Assembly (NCBI RefSeq): GCF_019396385.1
Contig: NZ_JAHKRN010000009.1
Coordinates: 62,001 to 126,000, forward strand
DNA from: Nonomuraea harbinensis
GTDB taxonomy: Bacteria > Actinomycetota > Actinomycetes > Streptosporangiales > Streptosporangiaceae
Length of the DNA stretch: 64,000 nucleotides
Reading direction: 5' to 3'
Part shown: positions 24,999 to 34,592 of the stretch, piece after piece
Position numbering within the stretch: position 1 is the stretch's first letter
Layout of the letters: each line of letters begins with the position of its first letter
Notes under the pieces: model-generated
What the model was told of the DNA's origin: nothing
Databases searched by the model: none
The model's input: the letters and a program-made list of their open reading frames with translations, nothing else
Position numbers and translations under genes: made by a program

Positions 24999-25400
24999 AT
25001 GGAACGATATACCGTCGATCAGGTGGCGAACCTGCTCGGCCTGCACGTCAAGACCGTCCGCGCGTACGTCCGCGACGGCCGGTTGAAGGCCGTCAAGATC
25101 GGCAAGCAGTATCGGATCGCCCGCGAAGACCTTGAGGCGTTCACCGGCCTGCCGATCGCCCCACCCCCTGCCAGTCGGCACGCCGAGGCGTCGGCCATCG
25201 TCAACATCGACGGCATCGACCGTGCCGAGATGGACCGGGTCAGCACCATGCTCCTGGCCTCGCTCGGCGGCCGGCCCACCGGCGTCCACGCCGAATGCGT
25301 GTACGACGAGGAACGCGGCCGCCTGAAGGTCGTCGTGCTGGGCGAGCTAGAGGCGACCGCCCAGGTCATCCGGCTGATCGACGCCCTGGTCAAGCAGTAG
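24999..25400 (+). CDS. Small HTH (excisionase/MerR-like) protein with C-terminal alpha/beta domain
   Basis: A 133-residue protein. Residues 1-50 form an HTH_17 domain (YTVDQVANLLGLHVKTVRAYVRDGRLKAVKIGKQYRIAREDLEAF as a whole, winged-helix reading), like excisionases and truncated MerR proteins. A Pro-rich linker follows. The C-terminal 70 residues contain MDRVSTMLLASLGGRP and RLKVVVLGELEATAQVIRLI and look like a small effector or dimerisation fold. The ATG at 24999 is preferred because GAGG lies 6 bases before it. It is followed by the DUF4180 gene. It is more likely a regulator than a phage excisionase, because no integrase is near. Confidence 0.75.
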   Translation: MERYTVDQVANLLGLHVKTVRAYVRDGRLKAVKIGKQYRIAREDLEAFTGLPIAPPPASRHAEASAIVNIDGIDRAEMDRVSTMLLASLGGRPTGVHAECVYDEERGRLKVVVLGELEATAQVIRLIDALVKQ

Positions 25401-25471
25401 ATCCGACCGACCGGCGTCACGACCGGCCCAGCCCACCAGACGCACTACCGACCCGCCCGCCAGGCCACCGC

Positions 25472-25543
25472 CCGTCCGTTAGTCGCATTACAGCCCCGTC
25501 CGTTAGCCGCATCACCGCCCCGCCCGTTGGGCGCATGACCTAC
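25472..25543. repeat. Three tandem 24-nt repeats between the HTH and DUF4180 genes
   Basis: Units start at 25472, 25496 and 25520 with CCGTCCGTTAGTCGCAT, CCGTCCGTTAGCCGCAT and CCGCCCGTTGGGCGCAT. The period is exactly 24 bases and each unit ends before the next without a spacer. They lie in the 184-base leader of the DUF4180 gene. Function unknown: a protein-binding array or a slipped-strand duplication. Confidence 0.7.
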
Positions 25544-25584
25544 CCGGCCCGTGACCGGCCGTGACCTATTCCTGGAGATCCCGC

Positions 25585-25974
25585 ATGCCTGACCATCCCG
25601 CCCCCGCCACCCCGATGCCCGGTGTCCTGCTGTGCGAGGCGGACGGCCCGCCGGTGCGGACGGAGCGCGACGCCCTCGATCTGATCGGGGACGCGTGGTA
25701 TCACCGCGCTCACCTCGTGGCCATCCCCGCCGGCAGGCTGCACGAGGACTTCTGGCGCCTCAGCACCCGCGTCGCCGGCGAGATCATCCAGAAGTTCGCC
25801 AACTACCGCATCAAGGTCGCCGTCATCGGCGATATCTCCGGCCAGGTGGCCTCCAGCGGCGCCCTCAGGGACTGGGTACGCGAAGCCAACCGAGGCGACG
25901 AGCTCTGGTTCCTCCCCGACCTGGAAGCCCTCCGCGCACGCTTTCCCGACGAGCCCGCGGCCACGGACCTCTAG
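25585..25974 (+). CDS. DUF4180 family protein
   Basis: A 129-residue cytoplasmic protein of unknown function. Family features are DALDLIGDAWYHRAHLVAIP, LSTRVAGEIIQKFANYRIKV, VIGDISGQVASSGALRDWV and EANRGDELWFLPD. It probably has one alpha/beta domain. The ATG at 25585 is chosen because CTGGAGA lies 5 bases upstream; an upstream in-frame GTG at 25561 is less likely. It follows the small HTH gene on the same strand with 24-nt tandem repeats between. Confidence 0.85.
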   Translation: MPDHPAPATPMPGVLLCEADGPPVRTERDALDLIGDAWYHRAHLVAIPAGRLHEDFWRLSTRVAGEIIQKFANYRIKVAVIGDISGQVASSGALRDWVREANRGDELWFLPDLEALRARFPDEPAATDL

Positions 25975-26089
25975 GAGGGCGTTGAACGCTACGGCAGGCG
26001 TGTCGCTGTGGCGGCGGACAGGGCATAGGTGACGCCGGTCAGCCGTTCGGCAAGCATGGCCGGTCGGAGTAAGGACTGCACCCTCCAGT

Positions 26090-26205
26090 GGTGGCCTGCC
26101 GGGAACGGTGCCGCGTGTGCCGGAGGCAAGCGGTGGCCTGCCGGAACAGCGCCGCATGCAAGCGATGGCCGTCCGGGGGACGGTGCCGCATGCGCCCGGA
26201 GAGGC
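26090..26205. repeat. Three degenerate tandem repeats in the gap after the DUF4180 gene
   Basis: Segments beginning GGTGGCCTGCCGG, GGTGGCCTGCCGG and GATGGCCGTCCGG start at 26090, 26132 and 26164. Each continues with GCCGC(A/G)TG and a purine-rich tail. Copy lengths are 42, 32 and about 42 bases. The surrounding 244-base gap (25975-26218) shows no convincing gene. Confidence 0.6.
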
Positions 26206-26218
26206 GGCGATCGCACGG

Positions 26219-26980
26219 TCATGGCCCAGTGGTCGTCTTCCCGGGCGGGGGACGGCCGACCTCTTCGGTGTGGCCGAGAGCTATCCGGGTGAGGTTGCGG
26301 AGGGACGTGGAGCCGGGGCGGAAGTAGTCGCTGTGGCCGGCCTCGCCCGCGTCGAACAGCCGGGCGCCGTAGGCGGGGTCCGTCGGGTCCTGGCCGAAGC
26401 CCAGGGGGCCCAGCTTGGTCTTCGGGACGAACCTCATCCAGTCGTCCGAGCCCAGGCCGGCCCAGACCCGCGCGGGGCTGAACGTGGCGGCGGGGGACTC
26501 CACGCCGGGGCTGGCGACGAGGGCCAGATCCGCGATCGGGAGGCCGGAGGCGGCGGCTTCGGCGCAGACCACCGAGCCGTAGCTGTGGCACAGGAGCGCG
26601 ATCGGGGCCGCGGTCCGGCGGCGGAGGTCGGTGACCATGCCACGGAGCGCCTGCGCGCCTTCACCGGCCGATGAGTCGGTCATGACCTTCAGGCTCCAGG
26701 TCGGTGGGGAGTCGTATCCCAGCCAGGCGACGACCGCCAGGCGCGTGCCCGGCGACTGGTCGGCCGCCTCGGCCAGGAGGGCGCGGGCCGAGCCGCCCGG
26801 CCGGTGGCTGCCGGTGTCGAAGGTCTCCGCCGTGATGTCGGCGCCCGGCACGATGACCGCCACCCGGTCGGCCGTGGCCACATCGCCGTAGACCCGGACC
26901 AGCCGTCCGCTGGTCTGGGCGGGTGGGGCCAGCAGCGCGCCGAGCGCCAGCATGCCGAGGATCCCGTGCCTGAATCGCAT
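26219..26980 (-). CDS. Secreted alpha/beta hydrolase, DUF1023 type
   Basis: A 253-residue protein with an N-terminal export signal (MRFRHGILGMLALGALLAPP). The DUF1023 core follows: VAVIVPGADITAETFD, VVAWLGYDSPP and the nucleophile elbow CHSYGSVVCAEAA. A late histidine in GEAGHSDYF completes a likely triad. It should be an extracellular esterase or lipase of unknown substrate. Its 3' end ends in Lys/Thr/Pro codons just before the repeat-rich gap. Confidence 0.82.
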   Translation of the reverse strand: MRFRHGILGMLALGALLAPPAQTSGRLVRVYGDVATADRVAVIVPGADITAETFDTGSHRPGGSARALLAEAADQSPGTRLAVVAWLGYDSPPTWSLKVMTDSSAGEGAQALRGMVTDLRRRTAAPIALLCHSYGSVVCAEAAASGLPIADLALVASPGVESPAATFSPARVWAGLGSDDWMRFVPKTKLGPLGFGQDPTDPAYGARLFDAGEAGHSDYFRPGSTSLRNLTRIALGHTEEVGRPPPGKTTTGP

Positions 26981-27124
26981 GGCGTCGAAGGTACGGATCC
27001 GGACCCGGATTCCGCGTCACCGCACGGGCTGATCTTGCGGGTAGTACCGGAGTCGGATCACGACGCCGGAAGGATGACCGGCCGGCCCCCGCGTCAGGGG
27101 TGGGGCCCGCCACCTTCGGGACGC

Positions 27125-27196
27125 CAGCGGGTGTGGCGGTGCTTGGCCTCCGGGGGAGTCAGCGGGTGTAGCGGTGCTTGGCCCCCGGGGGGAAGT
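27125..27196. repeat. 35-bp tandem duplication of the 3' end of the PaaK-like gene
   Basis: Positions 27125-27159 repeat 27160-27196 with two substitutions and two extra bases. The gene-proximal copy holds the stop codon and last codons of the ligase gene (ending KHRYTR); the outer copy has TGG at the place of TGA. This is a recent slippage or duplication at the gene end. Confidence 0.75.
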
Positions 27197-28517
27197 AGTC
27201 AGGGTCGCCGGTCTCCCGCAGCCGGATCACCGGCGTCTGGCGCGCCTCCGGCACGTAGTGGGCGAACTCGCTGTTGAGCCGCCGCAGCTGGGACAGGATC
27301 GACGCGCCCACGGCCTCGGCCGTGCCGTCCGACGGCTTCTCGCCGGGGGCCAGCTCCACCGTCACCGTCAGGTGCCGGTCGCGCCGCTCGTCCTCCGCCA
27401 CCTCCATCACGAACTTGCCCGTCACCAGCCCGGCCACCTCCGGCTGCTCCAGCCCCACGGAGATGTTCTCGGGGTACACGTTCGCCCCGTAGTACGACAC
27501 GGTGAAGCGGCTGCGTCCGAAGACGTACGCGAAGGGCCGTTCGGGGCCGGGCGCCGACGGCTCCAGCCCGTGGTCGCGGGCGAAGGCCAGCATCCGCTCG
27601 TACGGGATCAGGCCGCCGTCGTCGGCGATGTGGTAGCGGATCAGCGGGATGCCGTTGTCGCCGGAGAACAGCAGGGTCCCCTCGTGCTCCTCGAAGAAGC
27701 GCGCCCCCGGGTCGTACTGGACCAGCGTGGGCAGCCGCGACTCGCCGAACAGCTCACGCGCGACCGTCGGCCGCTCCGCCAGGAAGCGGCGGATCTCCAC
27801 CGACAGCGGGGTCTCGTTGCCGAGCACGCCCGCGTCGGCCGTCCCGTACAGGGAGGCGATCCCGCGCACCGGATCGGCGATGCCGGCGCGGGAGGCCACC
27901 AGCGTGAGCCACTCCTCGCTGAAGACCTCGCCGGCGGTGACCAGCTTGACCTGCCAGCGCGACCAGGGAAGCCCGGCGTCGATCACGTCCTTGAGGAAAG
28001 GCGGGTAGCCGAGCAGCACCACCTGGTCGAAGTGCGGCGCCAGCTCGGGCACCACCCGCAGGATCTCCCGCTTGTCGCCGCCCGGCGCCACCACCGTCAC
28101 CGGGTAGCCGAGCTCGGCCAGCCGGCGGCAGCAGGCGAGCGTGAACAGCCCGCCCACCCAGGTGCCGAGCGCGAAGCAGACCACCGCCAGCGTGCGCCGC
28201 TCATGGGCGGCGAAGGAGTCGCGGAACACCTCCTCGAAGCGGGCCGCGACGGCGTGCTCGTCGGCGGCGGTGCGCGGCCAGAACGCGGGCTCACCCGTCG
28301 ACCCGGACGACACCGCGACGATGTCACCGATCACCCCATGACGGCACAGGTCAGGGAGCGGGTGGCGCCGCGTGTACGTGTCCTTGCTCGTCATCGGCAA
28401 GCCCACAAAATCCTGAAATGTCCGGATCTGGGCGGGGTCGATGTCGTGCTCCGCCAGGAACGCCCGGTACGCGGGCACCGTCTCCACCACGTCATGGAAC
28501 AGCTTGACCAGGTCCAC
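27159..28517 (-). CDS. PaaK-like adenylate-forming ligase
   Basis: A 452-residue member of the phenylacetate-CoA ligase/LuxE branch. The phosphate loop is AVSSGSTGEPAFW, the A5-like block SLYGTADAG, then LIRYHIADDG, and the C-terminal domain includes GANVYPENIS. It should activate a carboxylic acid with ATP and pass it to CoA or a protein. The substrate is unknown, since no aromatic catabolism genes are nearby. The GTG at 28517 is probably leaderless: TACAGT lies 6 bases upstream. Confidence 0.85.
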   Translation of the reverse strand: MDLVKLFHDVVETVPAYRAFLAEHDIDPAQIRTFQDFVGLPMTSKDTYTRRHPLPDLCRHGVIGDIVAVSSGSTGEPAFWPRTAADEHAVAARFEEVFRDSFAAHERRTLAVVCFALGTWVGGLFTLACCRRLAELGYPVTVVAPGGDKREILRVVPELAPHFDQVVLLGYPPFLKDVIDAGLPWSRWQVKLVTAGEVFSEEWLTLVASRAGIADPVRGIASLYGTADAGVLGNETPLSVEIRRFLAERPTVARELFGESRLPTLVQYDPGARFFEEHEGTLLFSGDNGIPLIRYHIADDGGLIPYERMLAFARDHGLEPSAPGPERPFAYVFGRSRFTVSYYGANVYPENISVGLEQPEVAGLVTGKFVMEVAEDERRDRHLTVTVELAPGEKPSDGTAEAVGASILSQLRRLNSEFAHYVPEARQTPVIRLRETGDPDYFPPGAKHRYTR

Positions 28518-28523
28518 CAGCCG

Positions 28524-28552
28524 ACTGTACGACCGGAACCCCGGCCCGTCAC
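28524..28552 (-). promoter_or_regulatory. Leaderless promoter of the PaaK-like gene
   Basis: On the minus strand GTGACG and TACAGT are separated by 17 bases. The -10 ends 6 bases before the GTG start and the -35 overlaps the last codons of the response-regulator gene. Confidence 0.45.
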
Positions 28553-29205
28553 TCGCCCGGCCGCACCAGCCCGGTCTCGTAGGCGTACACGATCGCCTGG
28601 GCCCGGTCGCGCAGCCCCAGCTTCATCAGCACCCGCCCGACGTGCGTCTTGACCGTCTGCTCGGCCAGCACCAGCTTCCGCGCGATCTCCTGGTTGGACA
28701 GCGCCTGGGCGACCAGCGTGAGCACCTCGCTCTCGCGCTCGGTCAGCAGGCTCAGCCGGACGGCCGAGGGCGCGGGCCGCGGCCCCAGCCGGGCGAACTC
28801 GTGGATGAGCCGCCTGGTCACACCCGGTGAGATGAGCGCGTCGCCGGCCGCCACCACCCGGACGGCCTCGGCGAGCTGGGCGGCCGAGGCGTCCTTCAGC
28901 AGGAACCCGCTGGCGCCGGCCCGCAAAGCCTCGTAGACGTAGTCGTCGAGGTCGAACGTGGTCAGGATGAGCACCTTGGACCGCGAGCCGGGCGAGCACA
29001 GCCGCCGGGTGGCCTCCAGCCCGTCCATCACCGGCATCCGCACGTCCATCAGCACCACGTCGGGCGCCAGCTCGGCGGCCCGCTCGATCGCCTCCCGCCC
29101 GTCGGCCGCCTCGCCCACGACCACGATGTCGGGCTGGGAGCTCAGGAACACGGTGAAGCCCGTGCGCACCATGCCCTGGTCGTCGGCGATCAGAACCCGT
29201 ATCAC
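28549..29205 (-). CDS. LuxR-family (NarL-type) response regulator
   Basis: A 218-residue response regulator. The receiver has the phosphoacceptor Asp in VVLMDVRMPVMDG, the acidic pair in LIADDQ and the Lys in FLLKDAS. The C-terminal HTH is LTERESEVLTLVAQ followed by LSNQEIARKLVLAEQTVKTHVGRVLMKL. The GTG start overlaps the kinase stop by 4 bases, so the pair is co-translated. Target genes are unknown; the PaaK-like gene is next downstream. Confidence 0.95.
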   Translation of the reverse strand: MIRVLIADDQGMVRTGFTVFLSSQPDIVVVGEAADGREAIERAAELAPDVVLMDVRMPVMDGLEATRRLCSPGSRSKVLILTTFDLDDYVYEALRAGASGFLLKDASAAQLAEAVRVVAAGDALISPGVTRRLIHEFARLGPRPAPSAVRLSLLTERESEVLTLVAQALSNQEIARKLVLAEQTVKTHVGRVLMKLGLRDRAQAIVYAYETGLVRPGE

Positions 29206-30452
29206 CCTGAACCCCGTCCGGTCGGCAGCACCGCGGTCACCTGGAAGCCTCCCACCGGGACCGGCCCCGCCTCCAGTGTGCCGCCGAGCAGCGCCGCCCG
29301 CTCACGCATGCCGACGAGCCCGTGACCGGCGCCCGGCGAGTGGGCGGGGGAGGAGCCGGGGCCGTTGGTGATGTGCAGGCGCACGCCGTGGTCGTCGCGG
29401 CCGATGTCGAGCACGACGGTCGCGCCGGGGGCGTGGCGCATCGCGTTGCTCAGCGACTCCTGCACGATCCGGTAGGCGGACATGCCCACCGCCTGGGGCA
29501 CCCCCTCCAGCGACTCGGGCCGCCTGACCAGCACGGACAGCCCGGCCGCCCGCGCGTTGGCCACCAGGTCGTCCACCTGCTCCAGGCCGGGCTGCGGGGC
29601 GGTGTCGGTGCGGCCCTCCTCGTCGCGCAGCACGCCGAGCACCTGCCGGAGCTGGGCGATCGCCTCCAGCGACAGCGCGCGGATGCCGGCCAGCCCCGCC
29701 TCCAGCTGGGCCGGGTCGCCCGCCGCCTTGAGCGGCACCGCCTCGGCCTGGATCGCGATCACCGACATGTGGTGGGCCACCACGTCGTGCAGCTCGCGGG
29801 CGATGCGGGCGCGCTCCTCCAGCACGGCCTGCGCGCCCATGGCCTCCTGGCTGCGCCGCTCCTCCAGGGCGAGCCGCTCGGTGGCGCTGCGCCGCACCCG
29901 GACGTTGTAGCCGAGGAGCATGACGGCGCCCACGATGACCGACCCGAGCGGCATGCCGTTGGGGAAGGCGATCCACATCACCAGCACGCTGATCACCCAG
30001 GCGGCGCCGGTGATCCGCCGATCGCAGCGCACCGCCACCGAGTAGGCCACGAGCAGGTAGGAGAGCACCATCTCCGGGGTGTAGGGGTTGTCCTCGTAGT
30101 CGATGCCCAGCTCGAAGGAGACCCAGAGCCCGGCGGGCAGCAGGGCCAGCGAGGCGCGCCAGGCCGCCAGCGGCCTCCGGTCGCGCAGCACGAGCGGTAC
30201 CGCGACCCCCAGCGCGGCCAGATAGGCGACGGCCAGGCGTCCGTCGTGCTGGAGGACCCGGTCGTAGGTGGTCAGGAACAGGACGAGGGCCAGCAGTGCG
30301 TCGGCCGTCCGCACCAGGTCGAGCGTGCGGAACGGCAGCAGCCCGAGCCAGCGCGGCACCGGCATGGCCAGCCGGCGGGACCGGGGCGTGGGCGGGTCGG
30401 CCTCGCCCTTGTAGAGCACGAGAGGGATGGGGCGCAGCACGGCCGAGAACAC
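29202..30452 (-). CDS. Sensor histidine kinase, HisKA_3 type
   Basis: A 416-residue membrane kinase. Five or six N-terminal helices (roughly residues 45-190) are followed by the dimerisation/phosphoacceptor helix ERARIARELHDVVAHHMSV and a HATPase domain with the N box ESLSNAMRHAPGA and the G box GHGLVGMRERAALLGG. It lacks a large sensor domain, so the signal is probably sensed in the membrane. The GTG at 30452 gives the longest reading; an ATG about 30 codons in is an alternative. Confidence 0.93.
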   Translation of the reverse strand: MFSAVLRPIPLVLYKGEADPPTPRSRRLAMPVPRWLGLLPFRTLDLVRTADALLALVLFLTTYDRVLQHDGRLAVAYLAALGVAVPLVLRDRRPLAAWRASLALLPAGLWVSFELGIDYEDNPYTPEMVLSYLLVAYSVAVRCDRRITGAAWVISVLVMWIAFPNGMPLGSVIVGAVMLLGYNVRVRRSATERLALEERRSQEAMGAQAVLEERARIARELHDVVAHHMSVIAIQAEAVPLKAAGDPAQLEAGLAGIRALSLEAIAQLRQVLGVLRDEEGRTDTAPQPGLEQVDDLVANARAAGLSVLVRRPESLEGVPQAVGMSAYRIVQESLSNAMRHAPGATVVLDIGRDDHGVRLHITNGPGSSPAHSPGAGHGLVGMRERAALLGGTLEAGPVPVGGFQVTAVLPTGRGSG

Positions 30453-30591
30453 GGTTGAAGACTACGAGCCGGGTGCGCGCCGCGCGTCGCACCCAGGTCT
30501 GATCCGCTCTCACCCTTAGGTATCGCTTACATGATTACGCTCGCTCTGAGCGAACATCGGCAAGCAAGGGAACATTACGAGGCTCCGATGA

Positions 30592-30612
30592 ATTGAGTCG
30601 GTATAACTCAAT
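30592..30612. promoter_or_regulatory. HAIR operator (HspR site) upstream of lon
   Basis: ATTGAGT, 7 bases and ACTCAAT form a perfect inverted repeat that ends 15 bases before the lon ATG. This matches the HspR-associated inverted repeat (CTTGAGT-N7-ACTCAAG) except for the outermost base of each arm. HspR controls dnaK, clpB and lon in Streptomyces. The spacer includes TATAAC, a possible -10. Confidence 0.85.
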
Positions 30613-30626
30613 CCTTTGGAGTTCGC

Positions 30627-32987
<2,361 letters not shown>

Positions 32988-32988
32988 T

Positions 32989-33033
32989 CCCGTACGAGGA
33001 CGCCCCGCTCCGGCGGGGCGTCTTCCGTACGGG
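32989..33033. terminator. Long hairpin terminator after lon
   Basis: CCCGTACG...ACGCCCCGC pairs with GCGGGGCGT...CCGTACGGG around a TCCG loop, giving a 17-bp stem with one small internal mismatch, right after the lon stop. It lies between convergent genes and can serve both. Confidence 0.85.
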
Positions 33034-33039
33034 GAGGTC

Positions 33040-33921
33040 TCAAGGGAGGGAGGCGGTGAACTCCAGCACGCTCTCGTTCACCTCGGACGCGAAGTGGCCG
33101 GAGATCGAGTGCGTCGCCTCCGGCCACAGCTCGGCGCGCACGCCGGGGATGAGGTCGCGCGCCCGCCGGATCGCCAGGGCCGGGTCGTGGATGACGCTGC
33201 GCCCGGCCACCAGCACCAGCGCGGGCACCGTGATCGAGCGCAGCTGCTCGTCGGTGAAGCGCACGGGAGGCGGGAGCGCGGGCCGGTAGTGCGCCATCGT
33301 CGCGGAGATGAGCCGGGCCACGGGGTCGTCCGGCGCGATCTCGCCGCCGGTGCCGTCGATCCACCTGAGAAAGCGCGGCCGCGCCCAGCGCGAGACGAAC
33401 GGCAGCATGACCGGGATCGTCCGCAGGATCAGCCCGGCCGGTATCGGGGCCAGCGTGCCGGCCGGGTCGATCAGGCTGATCGAGGCCACGCGGCGCGGAT
33501 CCCGCACGGCCTGGTTGCACGCCAGCCAGCCGCCGATCGACATGCCGACCAGGTGGGCGGCGCCGATCCCGAGCCCGTCGAGCGCGGCCGACAGCCAGGC
33601 GGCCTGGTCGCCGGCGTCCTTGATCGGCGCGGTCTGCTCGCTGCGGCCGCCCTCGCCGAGCAGGTCGAGCACGTACACGGGGCGGGCCGCGGCCAGTCCG
33701 GGGAGGTTCGGCAGCCACATGACGCCGGTCGCCGACTTGCCGTGCAGCAGCACCAGCGGCGTGCCGCCGCCCTCGCCGAACCGGTACGCGCGCACCCGCC
33801 CGAACGGCGTCGCCACGTCATGCGTCCCGGCCGGGGACGGCAGCGCGGCCAGCGTCTCGTCATAGACCTTCTCGTACGCCGCCCGCGCGGCGGGCGTGGC
33901 GAAGCGGCCGATCTTCGGCAT
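33040..33921 (-). CDS. Alpha/beta hydrolase
   Basis: A 293-residue hydrolase with the oxyanion turn LLHGKSATGVMW, nucleophile elbow LVGMSIGGWLA and a C-terminal WPEATHSISGHF carrying the catalytic His. The ATG at 33921 is secured by AAAGGAGGGTGAG directly upstream. Divergent from a TetR gene with a large shared palindrome between them, so it is probably the main target of that repressor. The natural ester or amide is unknown. Confidence 0.88.
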   Translation of the reverse strand: MPKIGRFATPAARAAYEKVYDETLAALPSPAGTHDVATPFGRVRAYRFGEGGGTPLVLLHGKSATGVMWLPNLPGLAAARPVYVLDLLGEGGRSEQTAPIKDAGDQAAWLSAALDGLGIGAAHLVGMSIGGWLACNQAVRDPRRVASISLIDPAGTLAPIPAGLILRTIPVMLPFVSRWARPRFLRWIDGTGGEIAPDDPVARLISATMAHYRPALPPPVRFTDEQLRSITVPALVLVAGRSVIHDPALAIRRARDLIPGVRAELWPEATHSISGHFASEVNESVLEFTASLP

Positions 33922-33934
33922 CTCACCCTCCTTT

Positions 33935-33977
33935 GCCATACGATCATATTGCGTCCTTTGTCGTACGATCATATGGC
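33935..33977. promoter_or_regulatory. Large palindrome/double operator between hydrolase and tetR
   Basis: TACGATCATAT occurs twice (33939-33949 and 33964-33974) as a direct repeat 25 bases apart. With flanks GCCATA and TATGGC the whole forms an inverted repeat with 14-base arms and two mismatches. It sits exactly between the divergent starts and suits a TetR dimer pair. Confidence 0.7.
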
Positions 33978-33998
33978 GAAAATCGGGAAGGCGGGCGG

Positions 33999-34589
33999 AT
34001 GCCGAAGAAGGTCGACCACGAACAGCGGCGCGAGCAGATCACCGAGGCGCTGTGGGGCATCGCCGCCTCGCGCGGCCTGGAGGCGGTCAGCATGCGCGAG
34101 GTGGCGGCGGCGGCGGGCATGTCCATCGGGCTGGTCCAGCACTACTTCGCGAGCAAGGACGAGATGCTCCTGTACGCGACCGCCCGCCTGCGTGATCAGC
34201 TGAGGGAACGCCTCGGGCGCAGCCTGGCGGGGATGGGGTCCGCCAGGCCCCGCGACCTGGTGCGCGCCCTGCTCCTGGCGATGCTGCCGCTGGACGCCGA
34301 GGCCCGGACGGCGACGCTGGTCGGCGTGGCGGTCTTCTTCCGCGCGCTCAACGACGAGACCATGGCCGCCCGCTACCGGGAGGGCCGCGCCCTGCTGTCC
34401 GCGGCGGTGGCCGAGCGCCTGGAAGGGCTCACCGCCGATCCCGCGACGGCCGCGGACGCCCTCCTGGCGCTGACCGACGGGCTGGCCTCCGACCTGTTGC
34501 TCGGACACCTCACGGCGGATCGCGCGATAAGCATCCTCGATCGGCAGATCTACCAAATGACCGAATCATCCGTTCGTTTGACCGAATGA
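33999..34589 (+). CDS. TetR-family repressor (BetI-like)
   Basis: A 196-residue repressor. N-terminal HTH is EALWGIAASRGLEAVSMREVAAAAGMSIGLVQHYFASKDE in full, with the recognition helix ending VQHYF; the C-terminal ligand domain is helical. The ATG at 33999 is chosen for family length (MPKKVDHEQRREQI). Probably controls the divergent hydrolase gene and itself through the intergenic palindrome. The fic gene starts in its stop codon. Confidence 0.9.
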   Translation: MPKKVDHEQRREQITEALWGIAASRGLEAVSMREVAAAAGMSIGLVQHYFASKDEMLLYATARLRDQLRERLGRSLAGMGSARPRDLVRALLLAMLPLDAEARTATLVGVAVFFRALNDETMAARYREGRALLSAAVAERLEGLTADPATAADALLALTDGLASDLLLGHLTADRAISILDRQIYQMTESSVRLTE

Positions 34590-34592
34590 TTC
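34558..34592. repeat. Repeat and palindrome over the tetR-fic junction
   Basis: TGACCGAAT occurs at 34558 and 34579, and GAATCAT...ATGATTC forms 7-base arms (34563-34569 and 34586-34592). This embeds the fic start codon and an AT-richer stretch. It may be a promoter/operator for fic inside the tetR end. Confidence 0.45.

Noticed and set aside
24999..25400. HTH protein as a phage excisionase marking an integrated element
   Set aside because: No integrase, attachment repeat or tRNA is near and a C-terminal domain is fused; a regulator is more likely.
25472..25543. Tandem 24-nt repeats as a mini CRISPR array
   Set aside because: Units abut directly without variable spacers and no cas genes are present.
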